Shown here piece after piece: positions 25,256 through 37,400 of a DNA stretch of 64,000 bases. Position numbers and translations under genes: made by a program. A model generated the notes under the pieces. That model was not told the origin of the DNA. It saw nothing but the letters and a program-made list of their open reading frames with translations, and ran no database searches. Source of the stretch: Apus apus (Eukaryota; Chordata; Aves; Apodiformes; Apodidae). Position 1 is the stretch's first letter; every line of letters begins with the position of its first letter. The stretch covers positions 79,271,184 through 79,335,183 of the forward strand of contig NC_067283.1 of NCBI RefSeq assembly GCF_020740795.1, given 5' to 3'.

Positions 25256-25990
25256 TTAATCTTGCACTGCTATGGTTTGATCCGAATTAGTCGCTGGAGC
25301 TTCAGAAGGTTTCGCTTCCTCTGGTGGGGCTGCAGGGTCCGAGGCCTTAGCAGTGGAACTAGGTGCTGCTGTTGCTGCGGCGGTCTCCTTGGAAGAAGGC
25401 GCAGCCTCGCTGCTGCTAGGTTTTGAGTCTGAAGCTGGGGCCACTTCACTTTTAGTTTCTTGGGCTGCAGGCGTTGTGGGAGCCTCAGTCTTTTTGGCTT
25501 CCCCTTCCTCTTTGCTCTTGTCATCTGCTTTACTGGGAGCTGTGGCTTCTGAAGGCTGGGAAGCTTTTGCATCGTTGCTAGGCTCGGAAGTTTTGGGTGC
25601 TTCGCTACTGGCAGCGGGAGCAGAGGCTGCAGTCGGCTCCTCTTGCTTGGGTGCCTGTTCGGTGTTCTTCTGTGGCTCTACTTTCCCATCGACAACAGAC
25701 TCCAACTTCTCTGGTTCTGGTTTCTGGGTTTCTTCCTGGGTCACTGTTTTCTCCTTCTCACCTTCTTTTTCTTCCGTCTTATTGGCAGCGACCTGAGTAT
25801 CCTTTTCACCCTTCTCCTCCTTGTTGTTCTCCTTCACTTCTGTGGTCTCTGCGGTTTGCTGGGCATCCTCAGTCTCCTTTGGAGTCTCCTCTTCCTCAGT
25901 TGCTGCTCCTTCAGCCTTCTTGTCTTTGTCTTTAGCTTTTTCATCATTGACACTGTACCCCTTCTTCTTCTTGCTCAGTTTGCCTCCCAT
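25256..25990 (-). CDS. BASP1: BASP1 / CAP-23 / NAP-22, brain acid soluble protein 1 (complete, 244 aa)
   Basis: Intact 244-codon frame ending in TAA. Seen: an N-terminus beginning MGGKLSKKKKGY, giving a myristoylation Gly2 followed by a lysine cluster with Ser6 (the family's PKC and calmodulin/PIP2 effector site). Residues about 18-118 are rich in Lys and Glu; residues about 119-236 are rich in Ala, Pro, Ser and Thr; the tail is TIAVQD. The protein has no Cys, Arg, His, Phe or Trp, one Tyr (Tyr12), and Met only at the start, as expected for an intrinsically disordered chain. Family knowledge: BASP1 is a lipid-raft-bound inner-membrane protein of growth cones, grouped with GAP-43 and MARCKS; it regulates PIP2 and cortical actin, and in nuclei it acts as a WT1 corepressor. 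The length agrees with what I recall for avian CAP-23. The start is fixed by A at -3 and G at +4 and by a splice acceptor 9 nt upstream. An in-frame extension of 50 codons runs into the intron and is not part of the protein. Confidence 0.97.
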   Translation of the reverse strand: MGGKLSKKKKGYSVNDEKAKDKDKKAEGAATEEEETPKETEDAQQTAETTEVKENNKEEKGEKDTQVAANKTEEKEGEKEKTVTQEETQKPEPEKLESVVDGKVEPQKNTEQAPKQEEPTAASAPAASSEAPKTSEPSNDAKASQPSEATAPSKADDKSKEEGEAKKTEAPTTPAAQETKSEVAPASDSKPSSSEAAPSSKETAAATAAPSSTAKASDPAAPPEEAKPSEAPATNSDQTIAVQD

Positions 25991-25999
25991 GTTGGAGCT

Positions 26000-26029
26000 C
26001 TGTAACAGAAAAGAGGAAGAGGTGGTTAG
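26000..26029 (-). promoter_or_regulatory. BASP1 intron 1 splice acceptor with branch-point candidate
   Basis: On the minus strand a pyrimidine-rich run, CTCTTCCTCTTTTCTG, leads to TTACAG, with the AG at 26001-26000. A CTAAC branch-point match lies at 26029-26025, its adenosine about 26 nt before the AG. The acceptor explains why the long frame that continues to 26140 should be cut at the Met at 25990. Confidence 0.85.
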
Positions 26030-29000
26030 CCAAAGCTCAGCATTTGTCACTGAGAGACTCATAATCAGATCAACTGTAGTGCAAGAGCAAAACTGATGCT
26101 GGCTCCTAAAAAGAAGACTACAACAGGTTTTGTCAGACATTATCAGCTGAATGCACTGATGCTACTGAGCATCACCACCTCTGAGCTTATGTCCCACTCA
26201 GCCCTGCAGCTTTTCCGTCAGCAACACCCTTTCTGCCACATGCCCTTATAAACAGTCCTTCTCTGAACCACTCTAACCCTTGTTACTTTTCAGGGAGGAG
26301 GAAGAGGAGGAAGTAACAAGATGATGGAGGACTAACAAACATTTGTCGTGTCCTAAAAAAGGGATATAAAGGGTGGAAGTAAAAAAAAAGCTGTATTCAT
26401 ATTCAGGTAGGGCACAAGTTGAATTTGACTGTCAGTCTTGGCATCTGCCCCCAGATAACCCAAACTCAGCTGCCACTCTAGCAAAGGCTACAACCAAGTT
26501 TTGCATTAAAGTTTGGAGAGATCAGAAGAAGCCTAGAGCCAGTGAAAAGGCTGATGCTCTTCCTAAGACAGAAGACTTCAGCTACATATTCCCCTCTCAG
26601 CACTGGTTAGCCACACAGCCAGCTCCCACTGAGGCCAGCAGAGTGTGCCTGCTTCACCCAGAGGGGTGAAGGCACCACCCTCCAGCAGCCCCAGAAGTAG
26701 AAGCAGCTCCCAAGTGGGGACGTAATCACACAAGAAACCCCTACCCAGCCCTCTTCCCACCCCACAGCTTCCACAGGGATCACCTGCATTCCCACACACA
26801 GCAGCCCCTCACAGCCCCACACAGCAGGATGGGGAACACAGAGCCTGAAACACAGCAAGCCTGCAACCACTCAGTAAGACAACAGAAGCAAACATGAGCA
26901 CTTCTGAACGCAGGCTTACGTGTAGCATGTGACATGATGCAATAAAATATGGGGGAGGGGAAAGAGGAGTGCATGCTCTGTAGCCTCTGCTCACAGTTTG
27001 CAAGCATAAGTGATCAGGTACACAGTTCAGTTGTTTAGAAGAAGTTGAGCAGGCATGTAACCGTATCAGTATATATATATGCCTTGTGTGGGAGTCTCAA
27101 CTAAGAATGTACAAAATTTTCCACAGTACTTCAAAGCAAACTTTGTTTATTAAAACAGGAGGAGACACATATATTTTGTCATTAATGAACATGAAAATCT
27201 CTATGATTGCCTAAAAAATATGCTTCTGGTATTAAAGATAAAATTCATACTCAATAAAAGGCTAAGAAAAAAAACATTCCTAGTTTTATACCATTTGAAA
27301 ATAGTGGAGAAGGTGATTTTTTCAAAATACTCCCAAACAAATGTTTAATTTAAGAATTTTTCCGAGGGAGCTGAGTCATTCTAATTTTCTGTTTTGCAAA
27401 AGCAGGTAGTCTCACAGGCCCTATATTTTTCATGCAGTTGACAAAATTGTGGATATAAACCAGTAAAAATTCATAGGAGTGCTAACAGAAGGCTAAATGA
27501 CTTTTACTATCACTAAGAACTAGCTGTTTCTCAGTATATTTTCTGCTACCACAGATATAAGGCACAAGCACAGCCCAATGGCAGATTTTCTATGTCTTGG
27601 CTGAAAATGAGGTATTATAGTTAGCAGATATCTTTCTTATGTCAGTTCTCAAGAACAACAATTTGCAAATCCTGTTGAAGGATAAGTACACAGCTCTGCA
27701 AAGTGGAAACCTAATGGTAAGACAGCCCTATTTTGTTGTCTGAAATTTTATGGGGAACACCAATAAAAGGATTAACTTCTAGAGCCACAGTTGAGCAATC
27801 TAATCTCTACCTTCATAGCAGATACTAGCTCTTTAGGTATTTAGGGCAGCCTATGGACACTAGTTTGTTATCTGACAAATTTACAGGCTTCTCAATACTC
27901 CATAAATATTGCTCCAGCTAATTGTTTATGTAAACTTACAACCAAATACTTGGAAAGGGTTTTTGGAAGTCAGCAGGATCAGGTATTTATACTGAAGTCA
28001 TGTGTGCATCCCAATTTGCAATTCCTAAATAAGCCTGTATTTTTTTTTTCCCAGCAAAGACCAGATACTGTGAAACTAATTTAATTTGCTGCATCTTCTG
28101 TATTTTTCCAGGTTTTGCTATTTCATGGATAGTAGCAACTCAACATAATTTATATTTTCTTCCACAAGAAGCTTTTAACCTCAGATGTTGCTGGCTATAG
28201 AATGCGTACGCAACAGGGGCTTTAATAAGCAGAGAAGCATGCATATGAGAAATGTGCTCCCAAACTATGAAAAGAAACATGCACTGTCTTTGCTTGGAGG
28301 TGTACTGTGAAATCACTGTGTCTCAATTTGCATTACAGCCAGCTGGCTTGAGATACTGGAGCAGAAGATGGGGGAGAGGTTCAGAGACTATCATTATGCT
28401 CTATTAGTAAACATTTACAGATATAAATGAACTGCCACCTTCCAGCATAGTTTCAACTACTTTATACAGAATAGATTCACTCCCTGTGACACTTAATCTT
28501 ACATGTCCCTATTAAAAATCCTTCTATATCATCATTGTTACAGCTGTGTCAGGCTATCATGCAAAAGCACAGCAAACATCAGGGCCATTGCCTAGCCCTG
28601 CAGGTAGCAATGCTACCATGTTCTTTTCCTCTCCTATCTGAATTACAAATACTCCTCCTCCACTTCCCATAAAAAAACACGGGCTTCTCTGTCACATGCT
28701 CCAGAAACAGCTCCCATGTGCTCCACTGCCTGCTGATCTAGCCCCCATCCAATCATAACTGTACCTGAAGCACAGCTCTAAACACTCCAGTGCAATGAGC
28801 CTTGGGGTGCAGCAGACAGAAAGCAGATCTTAAAATGTATTTTAAAGTTATAACCAACTATATCTGGAAGAAACATGGCATGTAGATCAAGCCACTTAAC
28901 CATCTCTGTGACTGTACTGGCTATTCTTGCAGGGATAATCCTGCCTGTTACTACATGAAAGTGAATCTCAGTGAAATGTCTCACAAGTAAAACAGACAGC

Positions 29001-30884
29001 CAAGGGTCACTGAAGTATGTATTCAATTCATACGGCATTAAATCCACTCTATATTACTACCTATATATTCACACTTGCAAGAATACAGACCTTTCCCAAC
29101 CACCACCAAAGGACTAAAGGCTAAAAAAGGAGATACCCTGTCTTTCCTAGTGAGTCTGATGGCTCTGGCTCTCTTGCTCAGTCCCTCCCACTTCCTCTGC
29201 TTCTAACTACCCCCCATAACCATTGCAGCCATATTGTGAATTACAGACTCATAAAAAAATAAAAAAATTGCCTACAACTACTTACTATACAGTCTGAAAC
29301 CCAGTATGGCTTCAGTTTTTTGCACTACCAGTGACGTACTGGTTTTGAACTAGCTCTGGCAGCTACCAGCTGAGTGAAAGCAAATCCAAAAGGAAGATCC
29401 TTGAAAATTTTTGTGCTGAGTACCATTCCTGTAAAATGGCACAGCATTTGATGCCTGTGCCTCTTCACTACTGGACATAAAAGGGTCCAGAGAGAGACAG
29501 TTTAGAAGCAGAATTTGCAATATAACAGTTCAGGGAACAGTTTCAGGGAACTTTGATGAACTAGTTGGCAGTCCAGCAAATCAGAAAAATAAGGTTAAAT
29601 ACAACACTTTGAAGTTACAAGAGACTTCATCTTCTTTGACTGTTCTTTGACTGTATTGCTTATCTCATGGAAGAAAATAAAGATGCAGAGACCACTATGG
29701 AGGACTTCTACAACAGAAACAAGGATTTCTTCAGTTTCTAAGAGCTGCTGGTCATCATGTTCATCTGTCTGTTCATCTCCAGAAAGCAAGCTCCTGGAGA
29801 GTCTCCACAGGTATCTTTTTTATTGCATATTAGAAATAATGTGACTATATTTGTATTACAAAATATACTGTCTAAATGTCTTCCGAGAGCATGTTTAGCA
29901 TTTGAAAGCTGAATATTTATGATAATTATGATTTCGTGGGATAACAGTGTTAAAAAAAAAAAAATTAAAAAGAAAAAAAAAGTTAATGTCTGTAAGAATG
30001 TTATAAAGCAGCAAGAACTCACAGAACATTTCAGATTTTATGTTTGAAAACTGAGCTGAACTGATGGAGATGAGTCCCTGGAACATGGGCAACATACATT
30101 TATACAGTCAGGGTTAAGAAATATCCTTCTTAATTTTTAAATTGTGTTCTATATTTTAAAAGTCCCTAGTATTAGACTTATTGTCTCTCTCTTCTGTCAG
30201 TAAAGATTTGCCTGCCCAATCAGATTTCTTATGTGCTCATAAATTTCTAAATGTTTCATTTAGTATACACTTTTTACATCCCATAAAATTGTTTGGCTAT
30301 TATAGGAATAGACTTGCTACCACCCTCATTCTCACTACAGAGAACAGTGCATCAGGAAAGGACAAAAGCACAGATATTTTCCATGTAAATTACCATAACC
30401 TGACCGCCAAACTAGGCATCCAAAGTTCCTGTTCAGTTTCATGCAAAGTGTGGGGAGCTCAGCCCAACTCCAGAAAAACCAGTTCAGGAAGACGATAGGT
30501 ATCTTCTGAAGCCCCACTGCCTTCAGTGCAATGTAGGCACGTGCAGCAGGTCAGGCCACAGTAGCCCTTGCACAAGCCAATTCCCAGGCCTGACTTATCT
30601 CACATTGCCTGCAGACAAGAGCTGTAAAATGCACATCCCTCCCAAGACAGGGTTTCAACACTCCAAAACATCCCAGAAATTAGCCTCACCCCCTAGCTGC
30701 TCAAAATAAGTAAAAAGATATTGGAGAAACCACTACATCGCTGTACCTCATTCATTCACCCTACACCTCAGTTTCTCTTTCAAAAAAACAGACACTTTTG
30801 TAAAGGAACACATAAGGGAACTTAAGGAAACAAGGAATTTTAAGACAAGGAATTTCCAGACACAATTTTTATATGTTTTCAATG

Positions 30885-30970
30885 AAAAAACAAACAAATC
30901 ACATACACAAAAAAACCACAACACACACAAAGTAAAAAAAAAAATTAAAAAAATCAAAAACAAAAAAACC
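30885..30970. repeat. A/C-rich low-complexity stretch
   Basis: Runs of A interspersed with C over about 85 bp. Confidence 0.65.
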
Positions 30971-31280
30971 CACTATTTCTCAAAATAAGCACTACAATTT
31001 CATGTTTCCCATTACACACATACACTCTCAGAGACATTTTCATCTCACCAGACCAGGTCAATCAGTTTACCAGACTAATGTTGGAAGATGCCTGTAGCAT
31101 AATCCCAGGCTGAATTAGACTTCCTAGCCTTGTCTTTTAGCAACAAAGCCATGTTTTTTCTATTCCTTCTCAATTATTCTCAAACATCTTCTGTTTCCTC
31201 TGATGTTACTTGAAATTAATAGAACAGAAATGCTAGATCTCACTCAGTTCTAATTATCATCACACCTCAGGACAAGTGAT

Positions 31281-31430
31281 CTCTTCTCTTCTCTTCTCTT
31301 CTCTTCTCTTCTCTTCTCTTCTCTTCTCTTCTCTTCTCTTCTCTTCTCTTCTCTTCTCTTCTCTTCTCTTCTCTTCTTCTCTCCTCTCCTCTCCTCTCCT
31401 CTCCTCTCCTCTCCTCTCCTTTCCTCTCCT
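31281..31430. repeat. Compound pentanucleotide microsatellite (CTCTT)19 - (CTCCT)n
   Basis: Nineteen perfect CTCTT units (31281-31375) are followed by about ten CTCCT units, one altered to TTCCT (31381-31430). A looser polypyrimidine tail continues to about 31500. All plus-strand bases in the core are pyrimidines. Confidence 0.97.
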
Positions 31431-34400
31431 CTCCCTTTTCTCTTTTTGCTTTCTTTCTCCTTTCTCCCTTCTCCCTTCTCCTTTCCTACTCTACCCTACC
31501 ATCTTGTCCTGTGTTCCTCATGTTTCAGAGCAGTGACGGGAAATGGCTCTCCTACAGTCAGGTGGGTGTGAGGGAGGCAGCAGGAAACACACACCTGACC
31601 GTGTCTCCCTTCCAAAGATATGGCTGGGGGTGGCACAGTGGTGTCCCAACGGGCCAGGCACTTCATGCAATCCCATGGCTGCAGGGCTGTGAGCAGCACA
31701 CCACCTTCACATGACAGATATATTCAGGGGTAACAAGATGCTAGTTCATTAGATGCACACAACAAAACATGGTCTGTGGTCTCCACATGCCTTGGTTGCT
31801 CAAGCTGAGTCCTTAACACTGAACAATTTGGTGTGTTTATTTCTGTGAGACACACGTTCATAAAATGGGAACCTCTCATCTTGGCATTTGTGCTGCTTTC
31901 TTCACAGACCAGAGATATTACACAGAAAGCAAGTACTGAAGACTTTGGATTTGTGTCCTGACTTGCTGGACTGTACAGCTGAAGAACCTGGAACACATAG
32001 TGACTGAAAATCCACCACCCAGTCTGACTCTGGTCAGACATCAGCACAACTTTAGCAGTAAGAGAGTCTGTGGAAATAAGTACATCAAGATACCACCTTA
32101 TGCAGTCCCTGTGTGTGTCACCCTGTATTAAAGCCACTTCAGTGAAGTACTGACCTGTGTGATGCCAACACACTCTGTAGTAGCATGCACCCAAATGTAA
32201 TACTCCTCATTTCTTTAAGCTAATACACCCTGAGCTTCTCCAGGTACAAAGCCATCTTGCAGAAGACATGAGCTAATATAGATAGAAATAAAATCACCTC
32301 TGTTGTCCTTAGATGAATGTCTACAGCGGATCCATTGTGATGTTAGCATTATTCTATACTTTCCTATTGCTGGTTTCAAATCAGGATTGCACTGGTTTTG
32401 CCACAGCTATTTTATTTTTTTTTTCAGTGATCCAACACAACACTACATTGCCCAACAGCATAGATACAACTGCCAGTGCCTCCAGTTTCACCTCTGCCAG
32501 CTCCTGCAAGGCTGTTTTGCATTGTTTATAACAGAAGCACAAGCCATATTAAAGACTGAACAGCCCAAAAGAAGCATAAAATAGGGTGTTTGATTTTTTT
32601 TTTTCCAGTGCAATGTATGTGGTGTTTGCATTCAGTTCATCCAAGGCTCTCATTGCTTACATTTAAAATGCTGCCATCAATTTCTATTTGCCTCCTCTGC
32701 TCTATTTAGTCTACCTGCCTTCCTACAGACTTGAGACCCAACTCATGTTCAAAGCATTTCTCCCATATTCAGTTTAACTGCATATGTTCTTTTTGTTGAA
32801 TAATAAAAGCAGCTTGCAGACATGTTCATGCAGGTACACACATGCAGCCAAAAGTCAGCCTGCCCCAGACTGAGATCTTAATCACACTATTGTTAGGCAC
32901 ACAGTTGGAAGGGAAACTTTGCTGTAAACACCTGTTTTGCAGAAACTGAGATTGATTTTACAAGAATACCTCTTGCAGAAACAGTTTGCAGACTTCAAAA
33001 TAACCTGAAAGACTACACCAACAATATAAGCATGTGCCTCCTCCTTATTCTTTCTAAGTTGTCACATGACTTTGGGGTTTGTGCATGACTCCCCAGGAAG
33101 CAGCTGAATAAATATTTTAGACTAGTCAAAGCTTTCTAATCCATATCCTAGAGTTAAGTTCCTAAATAGGAAATTATGCACATTTCTGAGGTGCTTATTA
33201 CCCACATGTTTCAAAACTTTCAGGTCCCAGGAACGTGCACAGCCAAGGGAGAAGCAAGATTCCACACATATTATTCCAATTATGGCCAGCCACTTTTTGT
33301 CTCCTTCAAATACTGAGCACAGCACCACCATGTCTAATTCAAAAACACATAAGGTGATAAAAACCAAGAAAATGGGACAATTTCCCTCTAATTCACATTT
33401 TGCTGAGATTTGGTCATTCTGTCATGAATCTCAGTACCACAAATCGGTTTGGCTATCAGCCCCCTGAACTGTTTTCAGTGCCTCCAAAAACCACTCTCCA
33501 AAAATGTAACAGTCAGATGCTAGAAAGCAATGAAAACATTTGCCTTTTCAACACTATAATCCTAGTGAAGTGCAGATGTGTGAAGACCTCCTTCCTGGAG
33601 AAACTACACTGAGAAAGGGAATTTTTTCCAGCTTGTATTTCTCTAGCCTTATGTTGAAAAAGAACATACAGTATGAGGCACACGAGGAGATTTCAAATTC
33701 TTGCTTTCTATTAAAAAAAACCCAACAAACTATGTAATCCTCACTTACATGTTTTCTTCAGTAGGAATAGTTCTCAGTCACTATTTGCATACACAGCAAC
33801 TTTACCTGCCATTTCCTTAACAAGAACACGGAGAGCCACATTCACTTTTTGAAAAAGGCCTTAGGGTATTTTACTAGGGAACTGTCACTGGAGACAATTG
33901 TTTATGGGGACCTACATTTACATTATATCTGTTTAACATTCTACACTTGAAAAAAGCTCTATTACTTAAATACTCATTTAACTGGTCAAACCAGTTTAAA
34001 TTAAACTTGAGACAGTCAATATACATTGCAGTATGCTATAAGAAATTGATACATTAACTTTGAAATCTGGGAACCGCCAGTTTGCCTTTGAAAAGAAATT
34101 TTCCAAGTCACTGAAGTTGCTTCAGTTACTGATGATGTGCCCACCTTCCTGAAAACCTTGGCCTTCTACACTGCAATGCCATTGTTCAGAAATAAATGTA
34201 CATAACACACATCAAGAGTCACAGGATTAGGCCAATTTCATCCTGCAGTTAAAACACAATTGCTAATTACAGTTAAATTAATAACTAGAACTTTGTTTTG
34301 AAAATACCTGCAAGTTTAACGTTTCATTAGAATGCTGCATGCACTTAGGTCTGTAGGACAGTATTGGACATTGTGACTCCAGGAGAATGAAACCTACTTA

Positions 34401-37400
34401 CCACCTCAGCAGCACTCACAGGGTGTTTTATACAGACTTCCCGAAGAGCTGCTGCATTTCACCTTTGAAAAACTTTTGTCTTTTAATCTTGTATATGAAG
34501 TTTCATTATAAAAGAAAAATCCTGTACTGAAGGCAATGGATACAAGCCAAGTCATGTTTTGCGTAACATCAAAACTACCTGTAATTAAACCCTGCAAGAC
34601 TTTGGGATGAATTACAAGTATTTTTCAGGAAAAAACACCTCCCTGTGACCACAGTATCAGTGTCAGTGCCTTATCAGCTCTGGGCTTCTCTCAGCTGTGT
34701 TGTAATAATGCCTCATAGTAAAGACATGCTCAAAAGAAATGAGAGAAATGCAAGCCTGAATGCTCAGCATGTTGGAAAGCTTTTTGCATTCCTGTTCCCG
34801 GACACTCATTTGTGCCATATACATTTTCTATGAGACTGTAGCTTGGTCTGTTATCATAAGTTTGTCACTTTGGTCATTCTCACGTCCTGGTTGTCACACC
34901 AGTACAGTATGTGTTATTGTCAACAGCATACATTTAACACAAAATAAAATATAATGTTCCAGGCTTTCTCATTTGATCTGTGTGTTTATACTTGATTTTG
35001 ACTTTTTTCTTCTTCCCTACCTCCATTTTTTAAACAAAGAATGACATTCAAACTACCAGGCATACCATTTTCACTTTAGTCACTGTGGTGGGATTATCAA
35101 AAGAGCATGGAACCAGTACACAACAATCACTGGCAAGCAAAGAGCATTATAAGCATCTGATTTCTATTTGTGTCTTACAATTATCTCTCTACATCTTTTT
35201 CACTACTACTCATTTACACTCCTCTAATGGCTGTTCAAAATCAGGGGACATCTGACAATGCTCTCCAAAACTTGAGAGACAAGAGCTGTATGTCTTGACT
35301 CGGATTAAGAGCCATAGGCATGCATCAACTAATGCTGTCATGTGGAGCCTATTACACTCCTGCCGTGTCACAGTTTGGAAATAAGCTAACACATATTCAG
35401 TGTGTGCCATAGATGGCTGAAAGAGGCTGAGTTTGCTTTTCAGTTTCAGGGGTGCAAGCTGACAGAGGGAGCTGTAGAACAAAGTCAACATCTATTAGAG
35501 AGTTCTGGTTTGTGCCCCCAATACATTAATGGTTTCCTTTGACAAAAACCACTTTGAAAATGTAATGTTTCCAGTAAACCCAAAGTAAGAGCTATGCCAG
35601 GCAATAAGCTGTATCATGTCATGTGTTAAGCTGTTAGATATGTCACCTTGGATATACGACTGCCAGATCTAACTTGATTGCACCTTCACTGCCTGTACTT
35701 TCTCTTTTCTTTTTGTTGGTGTTGGGTTGGGTTATACTGGGATGGCTAATGAGCTCTGCTACAGGTAAAGTTATGTAAGACTGGAGGCTAACAAGTCCGT
35801 TTGGCAAGACATAAAGTGAGTGGATAGTGCAATCCATTAATTGCTTGAAGAGATTTGTGTTCAAACCAGGCAAGACAGAAATCTGATTTACTAAGTACTC
35901 AGCCAGAACCATTCCAAGCTAGTAGCTACTCAAAAAGGAGAACTAATAATGCAGAAGAAATTAAATTAAAACTAGAAATCAGGAAAAGTGATCAGGTGCA
36001 CATGTCCTTTCAATAAAACCGCTTGTTTTTCTTTTCCATTTAAGGATCTGTAGGAAATCTGCCCATCTTAGAGCTATCAAATTTAAACTCACTACATGAA
36101 AGCAAAAGAAAAATAACTTCACAGGGATAGCTGTGGAGTTAGATGTAGTCCCTTCCTTCCCCACCCCCTCTCACCTGAGCACTGAGTTGCATTTTGTGTC
36201 AACAAATGTAATTAATACCTAATATGGCCACAATTCAATTTCTGTAGTTCAGAATGCATATCAATTGCATTAGATTATATTACTCTTGATGCAGACTAGC
36301 ACTCCATCGAGGCTGTATGTATGCCAATTGGCAATTTTGGTCAACTCAGACCATATAACAAAAGAGAGGTCACATTCCAAGGCCCGCGTTGCTGTACAGA
36401 AATCTATTTATAGAGAACTCTTAGAACCACTTCTTTGGTTTAAAGAGCTTTCAGCCCATGGCTATTTGAAAAATTATTTATTCTAACCAAAGAAGCCAGG
36501 CAGACACCAATATAGAGTATAACTGAGCTATTTCAGGATTAAAATAATAAAAGTCTATTAAAGCAATGGAGACTGAGAAATATGGAAAGTTGGTTTTCAT
36601 TTTTTATGACAGAGCTGTAAATAAAAGAAAAATAGCACTAGAAAGGTTGTATTAGCTCTCTCTAGCACTAATGCATCTCAGTAGCAGCCCACATTTCAAA
36701 CCTGCACTGGGGTCCCTTCTTACTCTCCCTATATTAGCGCATATGTGGAATCCATCCCTGCCCCAGGAAGGGATAAGAGGATATCAATCCATTTGGGTGC
36801 TGTTAAGAGAACACAGCTGCCAAGGGCTGCAACACTAACTGGTTTTTCCAGAGGCTTTTTTGCAATCTGTTTTCCTGAGTGATGAGGTAGCAATGGTAGA
36901 ATTGAGCAGAACTTCAATTTGTTGGGTTTTTTTTCCCTTCCTGCATTAGCAGGTTAGCTTGTGTGACAGGGCCCCTGCATTCCCCTATGAGATCTCATAA
37001 AGGAATAGGCACCAAAGGAGTGCCTCTCCCCTGCTGTCTCAGCTCTGGCTCCCAGGGTTTGGCAATTCTTTTGCTTGGTGGGTGGGGAGAGGGAGCTTTG
37101 CTTCATAAACTTTAAGACATTGGCTGTCACAAGCCAACAGGCACTCAGCTCTGCAGAAATTCTATACACAGCTCTGCTCACTGCAGTGTTCTGGGTAATC
37201 CCCCCACATGCACAAGTTGAGCACTAAATTCACACATCCCAGAAAAGGGGGCTGGGTTGAAATATGATTCAAGTGCATAAAGGTCTCATATCCATATTTG
37301 GAAATATTACTTTCAAAGGTCTCATGCTATTTCAGAAAATGTGAAGTGAGCCAGTATCAAGAAATACGTCTCAAGAAACATGTAACTATTTTAAGAGTAT

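Larger units (their letters stand above)
24345..25999 (-). other. BASP1: BASP1 terminal exon (9 nt 5'UTR, full CDS, 3'UTR)
   Basis: The right border is set by a good acceptor whose AG lies at 26000-26001; the exon begins at 25999 with AGCTCCAAC before the ATG. The left border is inferred from the distal poly(A) signal at 24367-24372 plus the usual 10-30 nt to cleavage, so it is good to a few tens of bases. The 3'UTR is about 0.9 kb. It contains a long purine-rich stretch in the transcript (plus-strand pyrimidines at about 25096-25145), a T-rich stretch soon after the stop (about 25190-25215 on plus), and an A/T-rich cluster at 24970-24990. Having the complete coding sequence in one last exon, with only 5'UTR upstream, is the known BASP1 arrangement. 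Confidence 0.8.

Noticed and set aside
25353..26096. Several plus-strand frames (91-147 codons) over the BASP1 coding region
   Set aside because: They are antisense shadows produced by the Ala/Lys/Glu/Ser-rich BASP1 codons and resemble no protein.
31276..31536. 86-codon Ser/Leu/Phe frame over the CTCTT repeat
   Set aside because: It is a periodic translation of the microsatellite, not a gene.
31724..32194. 156-codon minus-strand open frame next to the microsatellite
   Set aside because: It is the longest frame outside BASP1 and CR1, but about this length is expected once or so by chance in 128 kb of strand. It has no recognisable domain or convincing codon bias.
35713..35738. G/T-rich stretch with telomere-like GGGTTGGGTTA
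   Set aside because: It is too short and irregular to be an interstitial telomere array; only two-base G steps for a quadruplex.
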